From Mercurialis annua (Eukaryota; Streptophyta; Magnoliopsida; Malpighiales; Euphorbiaceae): 64,000 nt of DNA. Every line of letters begins with the position of its first letter. The stretch's first letter is position 1. Location of the stretch: contig NC_065571.1 of assembly GCF_937616625.2 (NCBI RefSeq), positions 33,317,879 to 33,381,878 of the forward strand, read 5' to 3'. The translations under genes and the position numbers were made by a program. Below the pieces are notes generated by a model, which worked only from the letters and a program-made list of their open reading frames with translations, had not been told where the DNA came from and did no database searches. This document shows, piece by piece, positions 35,265 to 47,212 of this stretch.

Positions 35265-36465
35265 TGTTAGTAGTATGTGCCCTAGGGCCATTTGATCATG
35301 TATATTTGTAGAACTAATCCCAATGGCAAAGATATATATGTTCTAATTGAACTAAGTGTCTCATCAACTAAGTGTTCATTTATTATGTATTGTCCTTATC
35401 ACATTGTGATAGAATCTATTCTTAAGGTGTTAAGAATATGAGTTACAGATTTTATTATACATGTGATCTAAATAACAGTTCATGATCGATGGGGTCCTAC
35501 GAATAAGGGCATCGTATTATCCCGGAAAGATTGTCACCTCTGTTTATTCTCCTGATTAGTAAACAGTTACTAATTATAGGAAGTAGTGAGTCTCATACTA
35601 CTTGATGGAGATCAGGATAAACATGTGGACACTCAAGATGTTGAGTGGGTCGAACAAGTGACACTAGATGACTTATACATGGTATTTCATCAAAGTCAAT
35701 TTAATGTCATCTAGTTCATAATTGTACATATGTCCTTTGACTTGCGGTGACACTATCTTGTATATAGGTGATTAGAGTTTGATACTCCTTAACCCTAGAT
35801 CTTTCATGAGCTAGGGCTGCGGGATGTGTTGGCTCTAGTTAGTTGTATATGGAGATAGGGGTTTAACCTAGAAAGGATTCATCACTCTGGATGAACGGAG
35901 ACAAGATTCTATGCTATCTCAAATTGTTCTTGATGGATGATAAAACCTGCGCAGGTGTATATGACTTACACAGAAAGTTGTTTCTAGTGGAAGTCATATT
36001 TATCAAGAATTAGAACTGAGAGATGAGGTCATATAATCAAGACATACAGTGTTTGACTTAACCGTGACACTAGTCGAGATTGGAATCTTAGATGAAGGGA
36101 ATTTTGAGTGTACGGTAATTATGAACATTGGTTCATAAAGAATGCATCGAAACATTCATATCTATTTGGGGGTCGTGATATGTTGCTAGACGTCACTCAC
36201 GATCTACGAGAATTAATAATTAATGGGATTTAATTATTTAATATAAGAAAGGCGTTTCTTATGACTCTCATTGCCATATAGATGTGAACCTAGTTAGTCA
36301 CACACAATAGGGTGTGCAACCGATTGAGTTTACGAGAGATAGATTTCATACAGATACTAGCATATCTCGGAAATTAATCTAAGATGAAAAACAAGTATAA
36401 ATTAGGGACTAATTTGTAAGAGTTATAAATTAGTAGGCACCTAATTGTATTTTATCCAAGTTAAT

Positions 36466-36566
36466 GTGATGATGTCATGTGATGATGTCACGATGATGTC
36501 ATGTGATGATGTCACGATGATGTCATGTGATGATGTCACGATGATGTCATGTGATGATGTCATGTA
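36466..36566 (+). repeat. 24-bp tandem repeat in the Copia-like LTR
   Basis: GATGATGTCATGT alternates with GATGATGTCAC, about four units. Each unit carries two TGTCA words. Confidence 0.88.
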
Positions 36567-36574
36567 TGTCTCTG

Positions 36575-36762
36575 TGTGTGACACCTAGCATCCGACGTGT
36601 CAGAAGGTGGCAACACCTATGCTTGATGTGTGACACCTAGCATGTAATGTGTCAGATGGTGGCAACACCTATTCTTGGTATGTGACACCTAGCATGTGAG
36701 GTGTCGAATGGTGGCAACACCTTTGCTTGGTGTGTGACACCTAGCATGTGAGGTGTTGCATT
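36575..36762 (+). repeat. 51-bp tandem repeat, about four copies, in the Copia-like LTR
   Basis: Units start GTGTGACACCTAGCAT near 36576, 36628, 36680 and 36732, followed by GGTGGCAACACCT in the first three. Each holds GTGTGACACC and GAGGTGTC-like words, so units are partly self-complementary. They lie directly upstream of the TATA box. Confidence 0.88.
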
Positions 36763-36781
36763 CTTAAGCAAAGCTCTACCC

Positions 36782-36790
36782 TATAAATAG
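36782..36790 (+). promoter_or_regulatory. TATA box of the Copia-like LTR
   Basis: TATAAATAG in CCCTATAAATAGAG, about 440 bp from the LTR 3' end and just after the tandem repeats. Confidence 0.7.
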
Positions 36791-39700
36791 AGATTGCCTT
36801 TGCTCATTCTAACCACGCCACACTTAAGAGACCATATTTGAAGGAGTTCAAGTAGTCATCAATCACAGAAAAGCTTGGAGAAAGTTTTTCATACATCCCA
36901 ACAAAGACATAATCGAGGCGAGAGTTTGAGCCTAGGGTTGCTCAGCAAGAGAAACTCTTGCAGATTACTTCAAGGCGAGGATTCGATCGGACGCATACTC
37001 GTGTGGATGAGCTTGAGGTCGCCGTACTATCGGGACTACAAGAATCGTTGGAGAATCGACATAGGTATTCTTTTTACGGTTTCTAGATGCGTGCTTTAAT
37101 TACTAGATAATATGACGATCCATTTGTTATTGATATGATCAATTTCTAGATCCGAATTGTTGGAATTCCAATTTGGAATTGAAATATACGATTCGGACCC
37201 TCACGTCCCGCTGCACCAACAGTAACAATGTTACGAAACAAATCCAAACATTTCACCTTTTTAGCGATTTAAGTCAAACGTTTACAAAATGTTACGAAAC
37301 ACGTCCAAACATTTCGCCTTTTTAGGAATTTAAACCAAACGTTTACAAACGTTACGAATTAAATCCAAACCTTTTGCCTTTTTAGCGATTTAAGCCAAAC
37401 GTTTGCAAACATTACAAAACTAAACCAAACGATTAGAACGTTACGAAACAAATCCAAATGTTTCACATTTTTATTAAATTTAAGCCAAACCTTTACAAAC
37501 GTTATGAAACAAAACCAAACATTTCACCTTTTTAGCAATTTAAGCCTAACGTTGACACACGTTACGAAACAAATCCAAACATTTCCGCAATTTAGCGAAT
37601 TAAGCCAAACGTTTACAACGTTAAGAAACAAACCCAAATATTTCACCGTTTTAGCGATTTATGCCAAACGTTTACAAGCGTTTTGAAACAAATCCAAACG
37701 TTTTCCCTTTTTAGAAATTGAAGCCAAACGTTTACAAACGTTATGAAAAAAATCCAAAAGTTTCACCTATTTAGCGATTTAAGCCAAACGTGTACAAACG
37801 TTACGAAATTAATCCAAACATTTCACGTTTTTAGCGATTTAAGCCAAACGTTTACAAAGGTTATGAAACAAATCCAAATGCTTCTTCACAAAGGTTACGA
37901 AACAAATCCAAACCTTTCACTTTTTTTAGCGATTTAAGCCAAACGTGTAAAACTTTACGAAACAAATCCAAACATTTCACCTTTTTAGCGATTTATGCCA
38001 AACGTTTACAAACGTTACGAATCAAATCCAAACGTTTCCCCTTTTTATCGATTGGAGCCAAACGTTTTCAAACGTTACAAAAAATCCAAATGTTTCACCT
38101 TTTTAGCGATTTAAGAAAATCGTGTACAAACGTTACGAAACAAATCGAAATGGTTCACATTTTTAGAGATTTAATCCAAACGTTTACAATGGTTAAGAAA
38201 CAAATCCAAACGTTTCCCCTTTTTAACAATTTAAGCCAAACGTTTACAAATGTTACGAAACAAATCCAAACGTTTCACCTTTTTAGCGATTTAAGCCAAA
38301 TATTTACAAAATGTTACGAAACAAATCGAAACGTTTCGCCTTTTTAGCAATTTAGGCCAAACCTTTACAAACGTTATGAAACAAATCCAAACGTTTGCCC
38401 TTTTTAGTGATTTAAACCAAACGTTTACAAACGTTATGAAACAAAGTTAAACAATTAAAGCATTACGAAACAAATTCAAACGTTTCACATTTTTAGCGAT
38501 TTAAGCCAAACCTTTACAAACGTTACGAACAAAACCAAGCGTTTCACCTTTTTAGCAATTTAAGTTATATGTTAACAAATGCTACGAAACCAATCCAAGC
38601 TTTTCACCATTTTAGCAATTTAAGCTAAACGTTTACAAACGTTATGAAACAAATCCAAACGTTTCATCTTTTTATCGATTTAAGCCAAACGTTTACAAAC
38701 GTTACGAAACAAAACCAAACATTTCATCTTTTTAGCAAATTAAGCCAAACGTTTACAAATATTACGAAGCAAATCCAAATGTTTCACCTTTTTAGCGATT
38801 TAAGCCAAACGTTTACAGACATTACAAATAAAAACCAAATGTTTCACCTTTTTAGCTATTTAAGCCAAACGTTTACAAACGTTACGAAACAAATTCAAAC
38901 GTTTCACGTTTTTAGCGATATAAGCCAAACGATTCAAAACAACACGAAACGTTTAAAACGTTACGAAACAAATACAAACATTTCACATTTTTAACCCACA
39001 CCCTTACAAAAGTTTAGAAACAAAACCGAACGTTTCACTTTTTTAGCAATTTAAGCCAAACGTTTACAAACGTTACGAAACAAATCCAAGCGTTTCACCT
39101 TTTTAGCAATTTAAATCAAACGTTAACTAATGTTCAGAAACAAATTCAAGCATTTCACCTTTTTATTAATTTAAGCCAAAAGTTTTCAAACGTTATGAAA
39201 CAAATCCAAGCGTTTCACCTTTTTAGAAATTTAAGCCAAACATATGCAAACGTTACGAAACAAATCCAAACGTTTCATCTTTTTAGCGATATACGCCGAA
39301 CGTTTACAAACTTTACAAAAACAAACAAACATTTCACCCTTTTAACAAATTAAACCAAACGTTTACAAACGTTTCCCCATTTTAGCCATATAAGCCAAAC
39401 GTTTAAAACTTTACGAAACAAATCCAAAAATTTCACCTTTTTAGCAAATTAAGCCAAACGTTTACAAACGTTTCCCCATTTTAGCGATTTAAGCCAAACG
39501 TTTAAAAGTTTACAAAACAAATCCAAACGTTTCCCCTTTTTATCGATTGAAGCCAAACGTTTTCAAACGTTACGAAAAAATCCAAATGTTTCACCTTTTT
39601 AGCGATTTAAGGAGAACTTGTACAACCGTTACAAAACAAATCCAAATCTTTCACCTTTTTCGCATTTTAAACCAAATGTTTACAAAAGTTACGAAACAAA

Positions 39701-42069
39701 TCCAAATGTTTCACCTTTTTAGAAATTTAAACCAAACGTTACGAAAAAATCCAAGCGTTTCACTTTTTTAGAAATTTAAGGCAAACGTTTACAAAAACAA
39801 AACAAATCCAACCGTTTCACTTTTTTAGCGATTTAAGCCAAACATTTACAAACAAACAAATCCAACCGTTTCACGTTTCACCTTTTTAGTGATTTAAGCC
39901 AAACGTGTACAAATGTTGCGAAGCAAATCCAAACGTCTAACCTTTTTAGCGATTTAAGCCAAACATTTCCAAACAAACAAATCCAACCGTTTCACGTTTC
40001 ACCTTTTTAGTGATTTAAGCCAAACGTGTACAAACGTTGCGAAGCAAATCCAAACGTCTAACCTTTTTAGCGATTTAAGCCAAACGTTTACAAAATTTAC
40101 GAAACAAATTCAAGCGTTTCACCTTTTTAGCAATTTAATCCAAACGCTTACAAACGTTACGAAACAAATCCAAACTTTTCACCTTTTTAGTGATTAAAGA
40201 CAAACGTTTACAAACATTACGAAACAAATCCAAACGTTTCACCTTTTTAGCGATTTTAGCCAAACGTTTACAAAATATTACGAAACAAATCCAAACGTTT
40301 CTCCTTTTTAGCAATTTAAGCAAAATGTTTACAAGCGTTACATAATTAATCCAAACGTTTCACCTTTTTAGCGATTTAAGCCAAACGTTTACAAACGTTA
40401 CGAAATAAAACAAAACAATTAAAACATTACGAAACAAATCTAAACGTTTCACATTTTTAGTGATTTAAGCAAAACCTTTACAAACGTTACAAAACAAAAC
40501 CAAGTGTTTCACCTTTTTAGCAATTTAAGCCAAACGTTTACAAATATTACGAAACAAATCCAAATATTTCATCTTCTTAGCGATTTAAGCTGAACGTTTA
40601 CGAATGTTACGAAATAAATTCAAATCTTTCCCCATTTTAGCGATTTAAGCCAAACGTTTAAAACGTTAAGAAACAAATCTAAACATTCCACAGTTTTAGC
40701 TATTTATGCCAAACGTTTACAAACGTTACGAAATAAATCCCAACGTTTTGCCATTTTAGCAATTGAAACCAAACGTTACGGAAAAAATCAAAACGTTTCA
40801 TCTTTTTACCGATTTAAGCCAAATGTGTTCAAACGTTACGAAACAAATCCAAACGTTTTACCTTTTTAGCTATTTAAGCCAAACGTTTACAAACGTTATG
40901 AAAAAAATCCAAAAGTTTAACCTTTTTAGCGATTTAAGCCAAACGTGTACAAACGTTACGAAACAAATCCAAAGGTTTCACGTTTTTAGCGATTTAAGCC
41001 AAACGTTTACAAAGGTTATGAAACAAATCCAAATGTATCTTCACAAAGGTTACGAAAAAAATCCAAACCTTTTAGTTTTTTTGCAATTAAAGCCAAACGT
41101 GTAAAACTTTACGAAACAAATCAAAACATTTCACCTTTTTAGCGATTTATGCCAAACGTTTACAAACGTTACGAATCAAATCCAAACATTTCCCCTTTTT
41201 ATCAATTGAAGCCAAACGTTTTCTAACGTTACACAAAATCCAAATGTTTCACCTTTTTAGAGATTTAAGCCAAACATTTACAAAGATTAAGAAACAAATC
41301 CAAACGTTTCCCCTTTTTAATAATTTAAGCCAAACGTTTACAAATGTTACGAAACAAATCCAAACGTGTCACCTTTTTAGCGATTTAAGCCAAACGTTTA
41401 CAAACATTACAAATCAAAACCAAACGTTTCACCTTTTTAGCGATTTAAGCCAAACGTTTACAAAATGTTACGAAACAAATCCAAACGTTTCGCCTTTTTA
41501 GCAATTTAGGCCAAACCTTTACAAACTTTACGAAACAAATCCAAACGTTTGTTCTTTTTAGTGATTTAAGCCAAACGTTTACAAACGTTATGAAACAAAG
41601 CTAAACAATTAAAGCATTACGAAACAAATCCTAACGTTTCACATTTTTAGCGATTTAAGCCAAACCTTTACAAACGTTACGAACAAAACCAAGCGTTTCA
41701 CCTTTTTAGCAATTTAAGTTATATGTTAACAAATGCTACGAAACCAATCCAAGCTTTTCACCATTTTAGCAATTTAAGCTAAACGTTTGCAAACGTTATG
41801 AAACAATCCAAGCTTTTCACCTTTTTAGCGATTTATGCCAAACGTTTCCAAACGTTACGAAACAAATCCAAACGTTTCACCTTTTTAGCAATTGAAGCCA
41901 AACGTTTACAAACAAACAAAATCCAAACGTTACACCTTTTTAGCGATTTAAGCCAAACCTGTACAAACGTTACAAAACAAATCCAAACGTCTAACCTTTT
42001 TAGCGATTTAAGCCAAATGTTTACAAAGGTTATTAAACAAATCAAAATGTTTCACCTTTTTAGAAATTT

Positions 42070-43420
42070 AAGCCAAAAGTCTATTAACGTTACGAAACAA
42101 ATCCAAGTGTTTCACCTTTTTAGCAATTTCAGCCGAACGTTTACAAACGTTACGAAACAAATCCAAACGCTTCACCTTTTTAGCGGTTTTAGCCAAACGT
42201 TAACAAACGTTACGAAACAAATCCAAACGTTTCACCTTATTATCGATTGAAGCCAAACGTTTACAAACGATACGAAAAAAATCCAAATGTTTCACATTTT
42301 TAGAGATTTAAGCAAAACGTGTACAAACGTTACGAAACAAATTCAAATGTTTCACCTTTTTAGCTATTTAAGCAAAATGGTTACAAAGGTTATGAAATAA
42401 ATCCAAACGTTTCATCTTTTTAGCAATTTAAGCCAAACGTTACGATGCAAATCCAAGCGTTTCCCGTTTTTAGCAATTTAAGCCAAATGTTTACAAACGT
42501 TACGAAACATATCCAAGCGTTTTAACTTTTTAGCAATTTAAGCCAAAAGTTTACAAACGTTACGAAACAAATCCAAACGTTTCACTTTTTTAGCGATTTA
42601 AGCCAAATATTTACAAACGTTACAAAACATATTCAAACGTTTCACTTTTTAGCAATTTATGCCAAACATGTAGAAACGTTGCGAAACAAATCCAAACGTC
42701 TCACCTTTTTAGCGATTAAAGCCAAACGTTTACAAATGTTACGAAACAAATCTAAACGTTTCTCGTTTTTAGCAATTTAAACCAAACGTTTACAAACGTT
42801 GCGAAATAAATCCAAGCGTTTCACCTTTTTAGCAATTTAAGCGAAACGTTTACAAACGTTACGAAACAAATCCAAGAGTTTCACCTTTTTAGCAATTTAA
42901 GCCAAACGTTTACAAACGTTACGAAACAAATCCAAACTTTTCACCTTTTTCGCGATTTAAGCCAAACGTTCACAAATGTTATGAAAAAAATCCAAACGTT
43001 TCATTTTTAACGATTTAAGCCAAACGTTTACAAACATTACAAAACAAATCCAAACTATTCACCTTTTTAGTGATGTAAGCCAAACAGTCACAATGTTACG
43101 AAAAAAATCCAAACATTTCACCTTTTTAGCGATTTAAGTCAAACGTTTACAAAATGTTACGAAACACGTCCAAACATTTCGCCTTTTTAGGAATTTAAAC
43201 CAAACGTTTACAAACGTTACGAGTTAAATCCAAACCTTTTGCCTTTTTAGCGATTTAAGCCTAACGTTTGCAAACATTACGAAACTAAACCAAACGATTA
43301 GAACGTTACAAAACAAAACCAAACGTTTCACATTTTTATTAAATTTAAGCCAAATCTTTACAAACGTTATGAAACAAAACCAAACATTTCACCTTTTTAG
43401 CAATTTAAGCCTAACGTTGA
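42070..43420 (+). repeat. Higher-order satellite block, copy B (left part)
   Basis: Aligns with copy A from about 34240 through 37551, minus the solo LTR. It carries the empty site of the Copia-like LTR at 43087. It is itself interrupted by element 4 at 43421 and continues at 54520-55960. Confidence 0.87.
43416..43420 (+). repeat. Left target-site duplication GTTGA of element 4
   Basis: GTTGA lies directly before the TGTAATATCC start and is repeated at 54520-54524. Copy A of the block has a single GTTGA at 37551-37555. Confidence 0.97.
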
Positions 43421-43912
43421 TGTAATATCCTGTAAAAAATTTAATTTATTTTTCGATAATTTTCCGTTGGTTTTCAGATCGTGTTTGGTATCGTGATTCG
43501 ATTCATATTAAGTTGGTATTATTAAACCTTAAAAGAAAAAGACAAAAAAATAAAAAGCAAAAGCAAAATGAAGTTTAAATGAAATATGAACCATGCATAA
43601 AACCCATGCATTCACGTTGTCCCTCTTTTCCTTTTAAAACATAATTAGCCCATGTCCTTTTTAACATAAAAGGCCCATCAATCTTATGCTTCAATTGTGA
43701 AGCAGAATCCTAAAAGAACAGTAGCAGATATAGCTACGTCTTTTGTTGGCCATTTTTCGTTTTCCTCCCTCACCCGTGTTAGATGTTGCTGCCATCACGT
43801 TTCTCTTTTTTTTAACCTAATATTTTTCCTCATCATTTAACCAAACTCAGCCGCCATCACTCCTTGGACAAAGAACCGAAACTTCATCATCATCAACCTT
43901 CATTCGTTCCTG

Positions 43913-43918
43913 GTAAGT
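43913..43918 (+). other. Conserved splice-donor-like GTAAGT in element 4 (hypothesis)
   Basis: G|GTAAGT in the 5' third of the LTR. The same motif lies at 2005, 12565 and 52131 in the Tekay LTRs here. A GTAAAT or GTAAGC form lies at the matching place, 120-180 bp after the TATA box, in the solo LTR and element 2. Together with AG at 46651-46652 it could bound a leader intron of 2,740 bp. Confidence 0.4.
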
Positions 43919-44662
43919 AGTCCTCTAAGCTTCTTCATTGTACGATATCGTAAATTTACGATTCTTGATTCTAGCTCATTGTTTTAGCTTCTAATCCGAA
44001 ATTTCTTCGACGATTCACATCGACTCGACGTTCTCTTCGATCCCTACATTTCGGAATCACATACAGTACGTAAAATTTCCCCCGTTTGTCGCCGTTTCGA
44101 TGTCGGTTTGTTCTTGCGTTTACTGCCGTTCCTTTGGTTTTGATTTGGTTGCCTTAATCGCTTTCTTGTAACCTATGATAAGTAGAATGATCATTCCATT
44201 AATAAGTGTAATTGTTCGTCGTATTCCTACCGTTTCGATTCCCCGTTTTATCGAAATGTTGATTACCGCCGTGAATAGTTTCTATCTTAGGTTCTTGTTT
44301 TGATCATGTTAAGATTTTGATGTTGCAAGTTTATGTGTATATGTGTTAAAGGAATCATGCTTCTAGGTTAATTGTTGGTTTCTTGGTGATTCATGGAGTG
44401 AATTTATAACTTGGGATTCATGGAATTATTAATGGCGGGGAAGGATTTCTATTTGAATGTAGAAGATGGTCTTTTGGCCAAAATAGTCACCAAATAAGCT
44501 ATTTGAAATCAATTAAATCCCTAGCTAAGTTTTCATTCAATAATAACTTTTTTAATGTTTCAATTTAAGAATTACCACTTGAATACGATAATTATTTTAA
44601 TAATCTAAATTAATATAATTACTCGGGTAATTATATTTAATTTCGATTAAAATGTCAATTTT

Positions 44663-44880
44663 GGCTAAATTACAATTTAGCCCCTAAAAGTTTCTAAAAG
44701 CTTATTTAAGTTAAGTTTTATCTTTTAGACTTCTAATTGATTTATAATTTAACAAATTAAGAATGGGAAGTTAATTTGATTTTTTTTAATATCTAATTGG
44801 CTAAAGTACAATTTAGTCCCTAAGTGGCTAAAGTATAATTTAGTCCCTAAGTGGCTAAAATACAATTTAGTCCCTAAACT
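44663..44880 (+). repeat. GGCTAAA/TTTAG hairpin series in the element 4 LTR
   Basis: One perfect 9-bp-arm palindrome at 44663-44682, then three tandem imperfect hairpins of about 27 bp in which GGCTAAA faces TTTAGTCC (44796-44880). The right LTR has the same series at about 52883-53098. Element 1 LTRs have spaced, less regular copies. Confidence 0.8.
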
Positions 44881-46301
44881 TTATAAGACTTATTTGATCA
44901 AGTTTTCGGGTTGTAACTTAGGTTACTTAATTTTCAAGATATTGAATTCCACTTTAAAATGGATAATTATTTTATTAAAGTATTTTAAGTTATAAACTTG
45001 GGTTTATAAATTTAATAAGTTTTATTTGGGTTAGACTGTGGTCGCCCGACAAGTGGGAAGAAGCTTGGTAGTTTTAAATAACTCGGCTGACTCACTAATA
45101 TGGATTTTAACTCGGATTTATTTAATTATTTTATGTACCATTTTAAATATGTTTATATGATTTGTACTTTATAACTTGGGTTATATTTGGAATGCATATA
45201 ATGTAAGTGTTTATTAAATGTGACTTGGTTTTGCGTTGTGCTAGTCCTATGTGGTGTCTAGTACTCTTTTGAGTTAGGGTCTGATTTTAATTATGATTTT
45301 AATATTTTATTTAGACCCGTCGACTATTCGTACTTCAGAGGCGAACCAGAGTTAGGTGCTTGTCAGGATCACGTGGATTTAGCAAGCAGTGAGTTTATAT
45401 CTCTATTTACCTCTTTATTAAGCAATTATTATATTTTGTATATATATATATATGTATAAACAGCTTTTAAACTTTTTTCGGCATTGTGGATTTGATTTGG
45501 AACGTGCTACTCGATGGGCATCATCGGGACTGCGTGCGCACCGGTAATGATTATGGTATTGAGGTAGGTTTGAGATACGTCTCACCTTAGTGAGGGCACC
45601 GGTGGAAGATACGTCTCCTGGGCTCACTATTTATTAAGTGATAGTCGGGGGTCGGTTATTGAAATACGTCTCACCGACACGACAATGGATTTAGAATTAT
45701 GGTTTAGAGTTTCATTGATAATCCATAATGAAAATGTTTTATTAAACGTTTTAAAGGTTTTAAACTTAATAAATGTAAATGGTTATATAAACTCTACTCA
45801 GTAAATCTGACCCTGTTGTTTTCCCAAATTTTCCAGGTTTGTGATTTGAGCATTTGGTCGATCTCCGTTTCTTCATTCTTGGAGGTTCTTTATTTATTTC
45901 AGAAATAAAGTGTCGAACTATTTTAAACTCTTAGACCGCAGTAGTAGTTTCATATTATTCATGTCTTAGTCTTACGTTTATAGTTTTGACTATTGTTTGT
46001 TGGATTGATCCAACTATTACTTTATCGCTTTTGTCATGATTACAGTGTTTATGGTATTTATATTATATTGCCATACTGTTGGAGATTATTCTGAGATAAG
46101 TGTACTTTAAATATATATATTGCTTATTGTACTGCTAGACTAGGCTGAAGTCTTGGTTGCCCCCGAGCATGTGGTTTTATGCAGGTACATTGTTTTAAAC
46201 GTTATAATTTGGTTATCCGCAAGGCTAGCTACGGGTTTTGGTACAACCATACCCATACCCTAGCGCCGGTCACGATTCATGAAATTGGGTCGTGACAAAC
46301 T

Positions 46302-46313
46302 TGGTATCAGAGC
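46302..46313 (+). other. Primer-binding site, initiator tRNA-Met type (element 4)
   Basis: TGGTATCAGAGC, 4 bp after the left LTR end, complementary to the 3' end of plant initiator tRNA-Met. Confidence 0.95.
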
Positions 46314-46654
46314 TTTGGTTTCAAACCAAGGCCTTTTAAATGTTAAGTGTTTATTGTTTGGCGTGTTAAGTGGTTAAATTGTCCTAGGAACTACTGCGGA
46401 ATTAGGATTCGAGTCTTGTCTTTGAAACGTCATCTTTTGTTTTCAAAACTTTATGCCTACTCCTATAGGAATGTCGTGAGTCAGTCGTGTGAATTTATTT
46501 GCTTTATTGTTTACTATATTGTTATTTTCACTTGGGTGAATAAATTTTTATCATTGTTGATTTCTCGGGAAATCTTAATTGGTGCTTGTTTTGTTTCATG
46601 CTTGGGTATGAAATTTGCTGTGTTATTTAAAAATTTTCTTCTTCATTCTTAGGA
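46314..46654 (+). other. Untranslated leader of element 4
   Basis: Non-coding leader before gag. It ends in TTTTCTTCTTCATTCTTAG, a pyrimidine tract plus AG (46651-46652), 2 bp before the gag ATG. The tract is conserved in element 1 (4728-4729). The frame at 46347-46652 is not shared with element 1 and is not called. Confidence 0.7.
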
Positions 46655-47212
46655 ATGAATACTCGTACTCGTGCTGCGGCTCAGCGAAATGCTGATGTTG
46701 ATGATGCAATCTCCATGGAGGTGGATCAGAATGAACCAGAGGTTCATGCTGGTAGAGGACTAGCAGGCAGAGGCCCAGCTGGTCGGGGTCGAGCTGGTCG
46801 AGGTCGTGGTGGCCGAGGCCAAGCTGGCAGAGGTACAGGCAGAGGCGTAGGACGCAGTGCTGCAGGGGGTGCTCAAGCACCAGGTGCGGCACAACCTGGG
46901 TTGGACGATTTCGACTTCAACACGTTTTTGGCTGGAGTCGCTGCGTTACAACTCAACCAGGTTCAGCTGCAAGCGGGACAGGTCGCTTTGCAGGATCAGT
47001 ATGCGGTTTTGGGTCAGATTGCTCAGCAACAGCAACCACAGGCTGGTGGTGCAGTAGTTGGTGGTGTCGGAACCGCTGACAGGGATCTGGTATTGGCTTA
47101 CATGAGGCTGAAGTCAACTGAGTTTGACGGTTCTGGAGACGCGCTGGATTTTCTAGACCGTCGTTCTAGTCGAGATGTCAATGAAGGGTTCAGCCGGAGA
47201 CTGGTTTTGTAG
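46655..47212 (+). CDS. gag: gag N-terminal frame of element 4 (cut by a 47-bp deletion)
   Basis: The ATG follows the conserved CATTCTTAGGA and gives [10 protein letters not shown] as in element 1. Residues about 30-70 are rich in Gly, Arg and Ala (repeated [12 protein letters not shown] words). A Gln-rich segment follows near 95-125, then the start of the gag domain ([19 protein letters not shown]). Compared with element 1, 47 bp are missing between 47154 and 47155. Residues after about 167 are therefore out of frame and the stop at 47210-47212 is artificial. The true gag frame continues in the next open frame. Gag forms the particle and packages the RNA. Confidence 0.9.
   Translation: MNTRTRAAAQRNADVDDAISMEVDQNEPEVHAGRGLAGRGPAGRGRAGRGRGGRGQAGRGTGRGVGRSAAGGAQAPGAAQPGLDDFDFNTFLAGVAALQLNQVQLQAGQVALQDQYAVLGQIAQQQQPQAGGAVVGGVGTADRDLVLAYMRLKSTEFDGSGDALDFLDRRSSRDVNEGFSRRLVL

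Larger units (their letters stand above)
35265..37221 (+). mobile_element. Element 3: solo LTR, probably Ty1-copia (Angela-like)
   Basis: 1,957 bp starting TGTTAGTAGTATGTGCCCTA and ending GCTGCACCAACA, with 5-bp GTAAC duplications. There is no internal region, so it is a product of LTR-LTR recombination. The TGTT...AACA termini are usual for Copia. The TATGTGCCCTAGGGC start recalls Angela-type LTRs, from memory only. It contains a 24-bp and a 51-bp tandem repeat in U3 and a TATA box at 36782. Orientation is inferred from the TATA box. The frame at 36875-37099 has no recognisable content. Confidence 0.85.
34240..39500 (+). repeat. Higher-order satellite block, copy A
   Basis: This block, once the solo LTR at 35265-37221 is discounted, aligns monomer by monomer with copy B (42070-43420 plus 54520-55960). 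Shared irregular features include AGCGGTTTTAGCC, GATGTAAGCCAAACAG, a GAAACACGTCC variant, CGCAATTTAGCG and GATTTAAGAAAATCGTG in the same order. The offset is exactly 5,865 bp at both 37222/43087 and 37551/43416. Copy B has lost about 455 bp that copy A keeps (about 38143-38598). Confidence 0.87.
37222..43420 (+). repeat. 60-bp satellite array, segment 6 (forward orientation)
   Basis: About 103 forward monomers between the Copia-like solo LTR and element 4. It holds most of higher-order copy A, the start of copy B, and a further internal repeat: 37740-38560 aligns with 40900-41720, about 3.16 kb apart, sharing the odd CTTCACAAAGGTTACG junction. A local duplication is visible at 39850-40080, where CAAACAAATCCAACCG and CGTTTCACGTTTCACC recur. 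Confidence 0.96.
43421..46297 (+). repeat. Element 4 left LTR
   Basis: 2,877 bp, TGTAATATCCTG to GGGTCGTGACA. It holds a donor-like TGGTAAGT (GTAAGT 43913-43918), the 10-bp-arm hairpin (44613-44636), a 20-bp palindrome GGCTAAATTACAATTTAGCC (44663-44682), three tandem GGCTAAA...TTTAGTCCCTAA units (44796-44880), a (TA)n run (about 45437-45452) and the ATACGTCTC motif series (about 45574-45672). No clear TATA box was found in its U3. Confidence 0.96.

Noticed and set aside
46347..46652. 101-residue frame upstream of gag in element 4, considered as an extra gene
   Set aside because: It starts in the leader and is not conserved in element 1, whose leader has a different length and frame.
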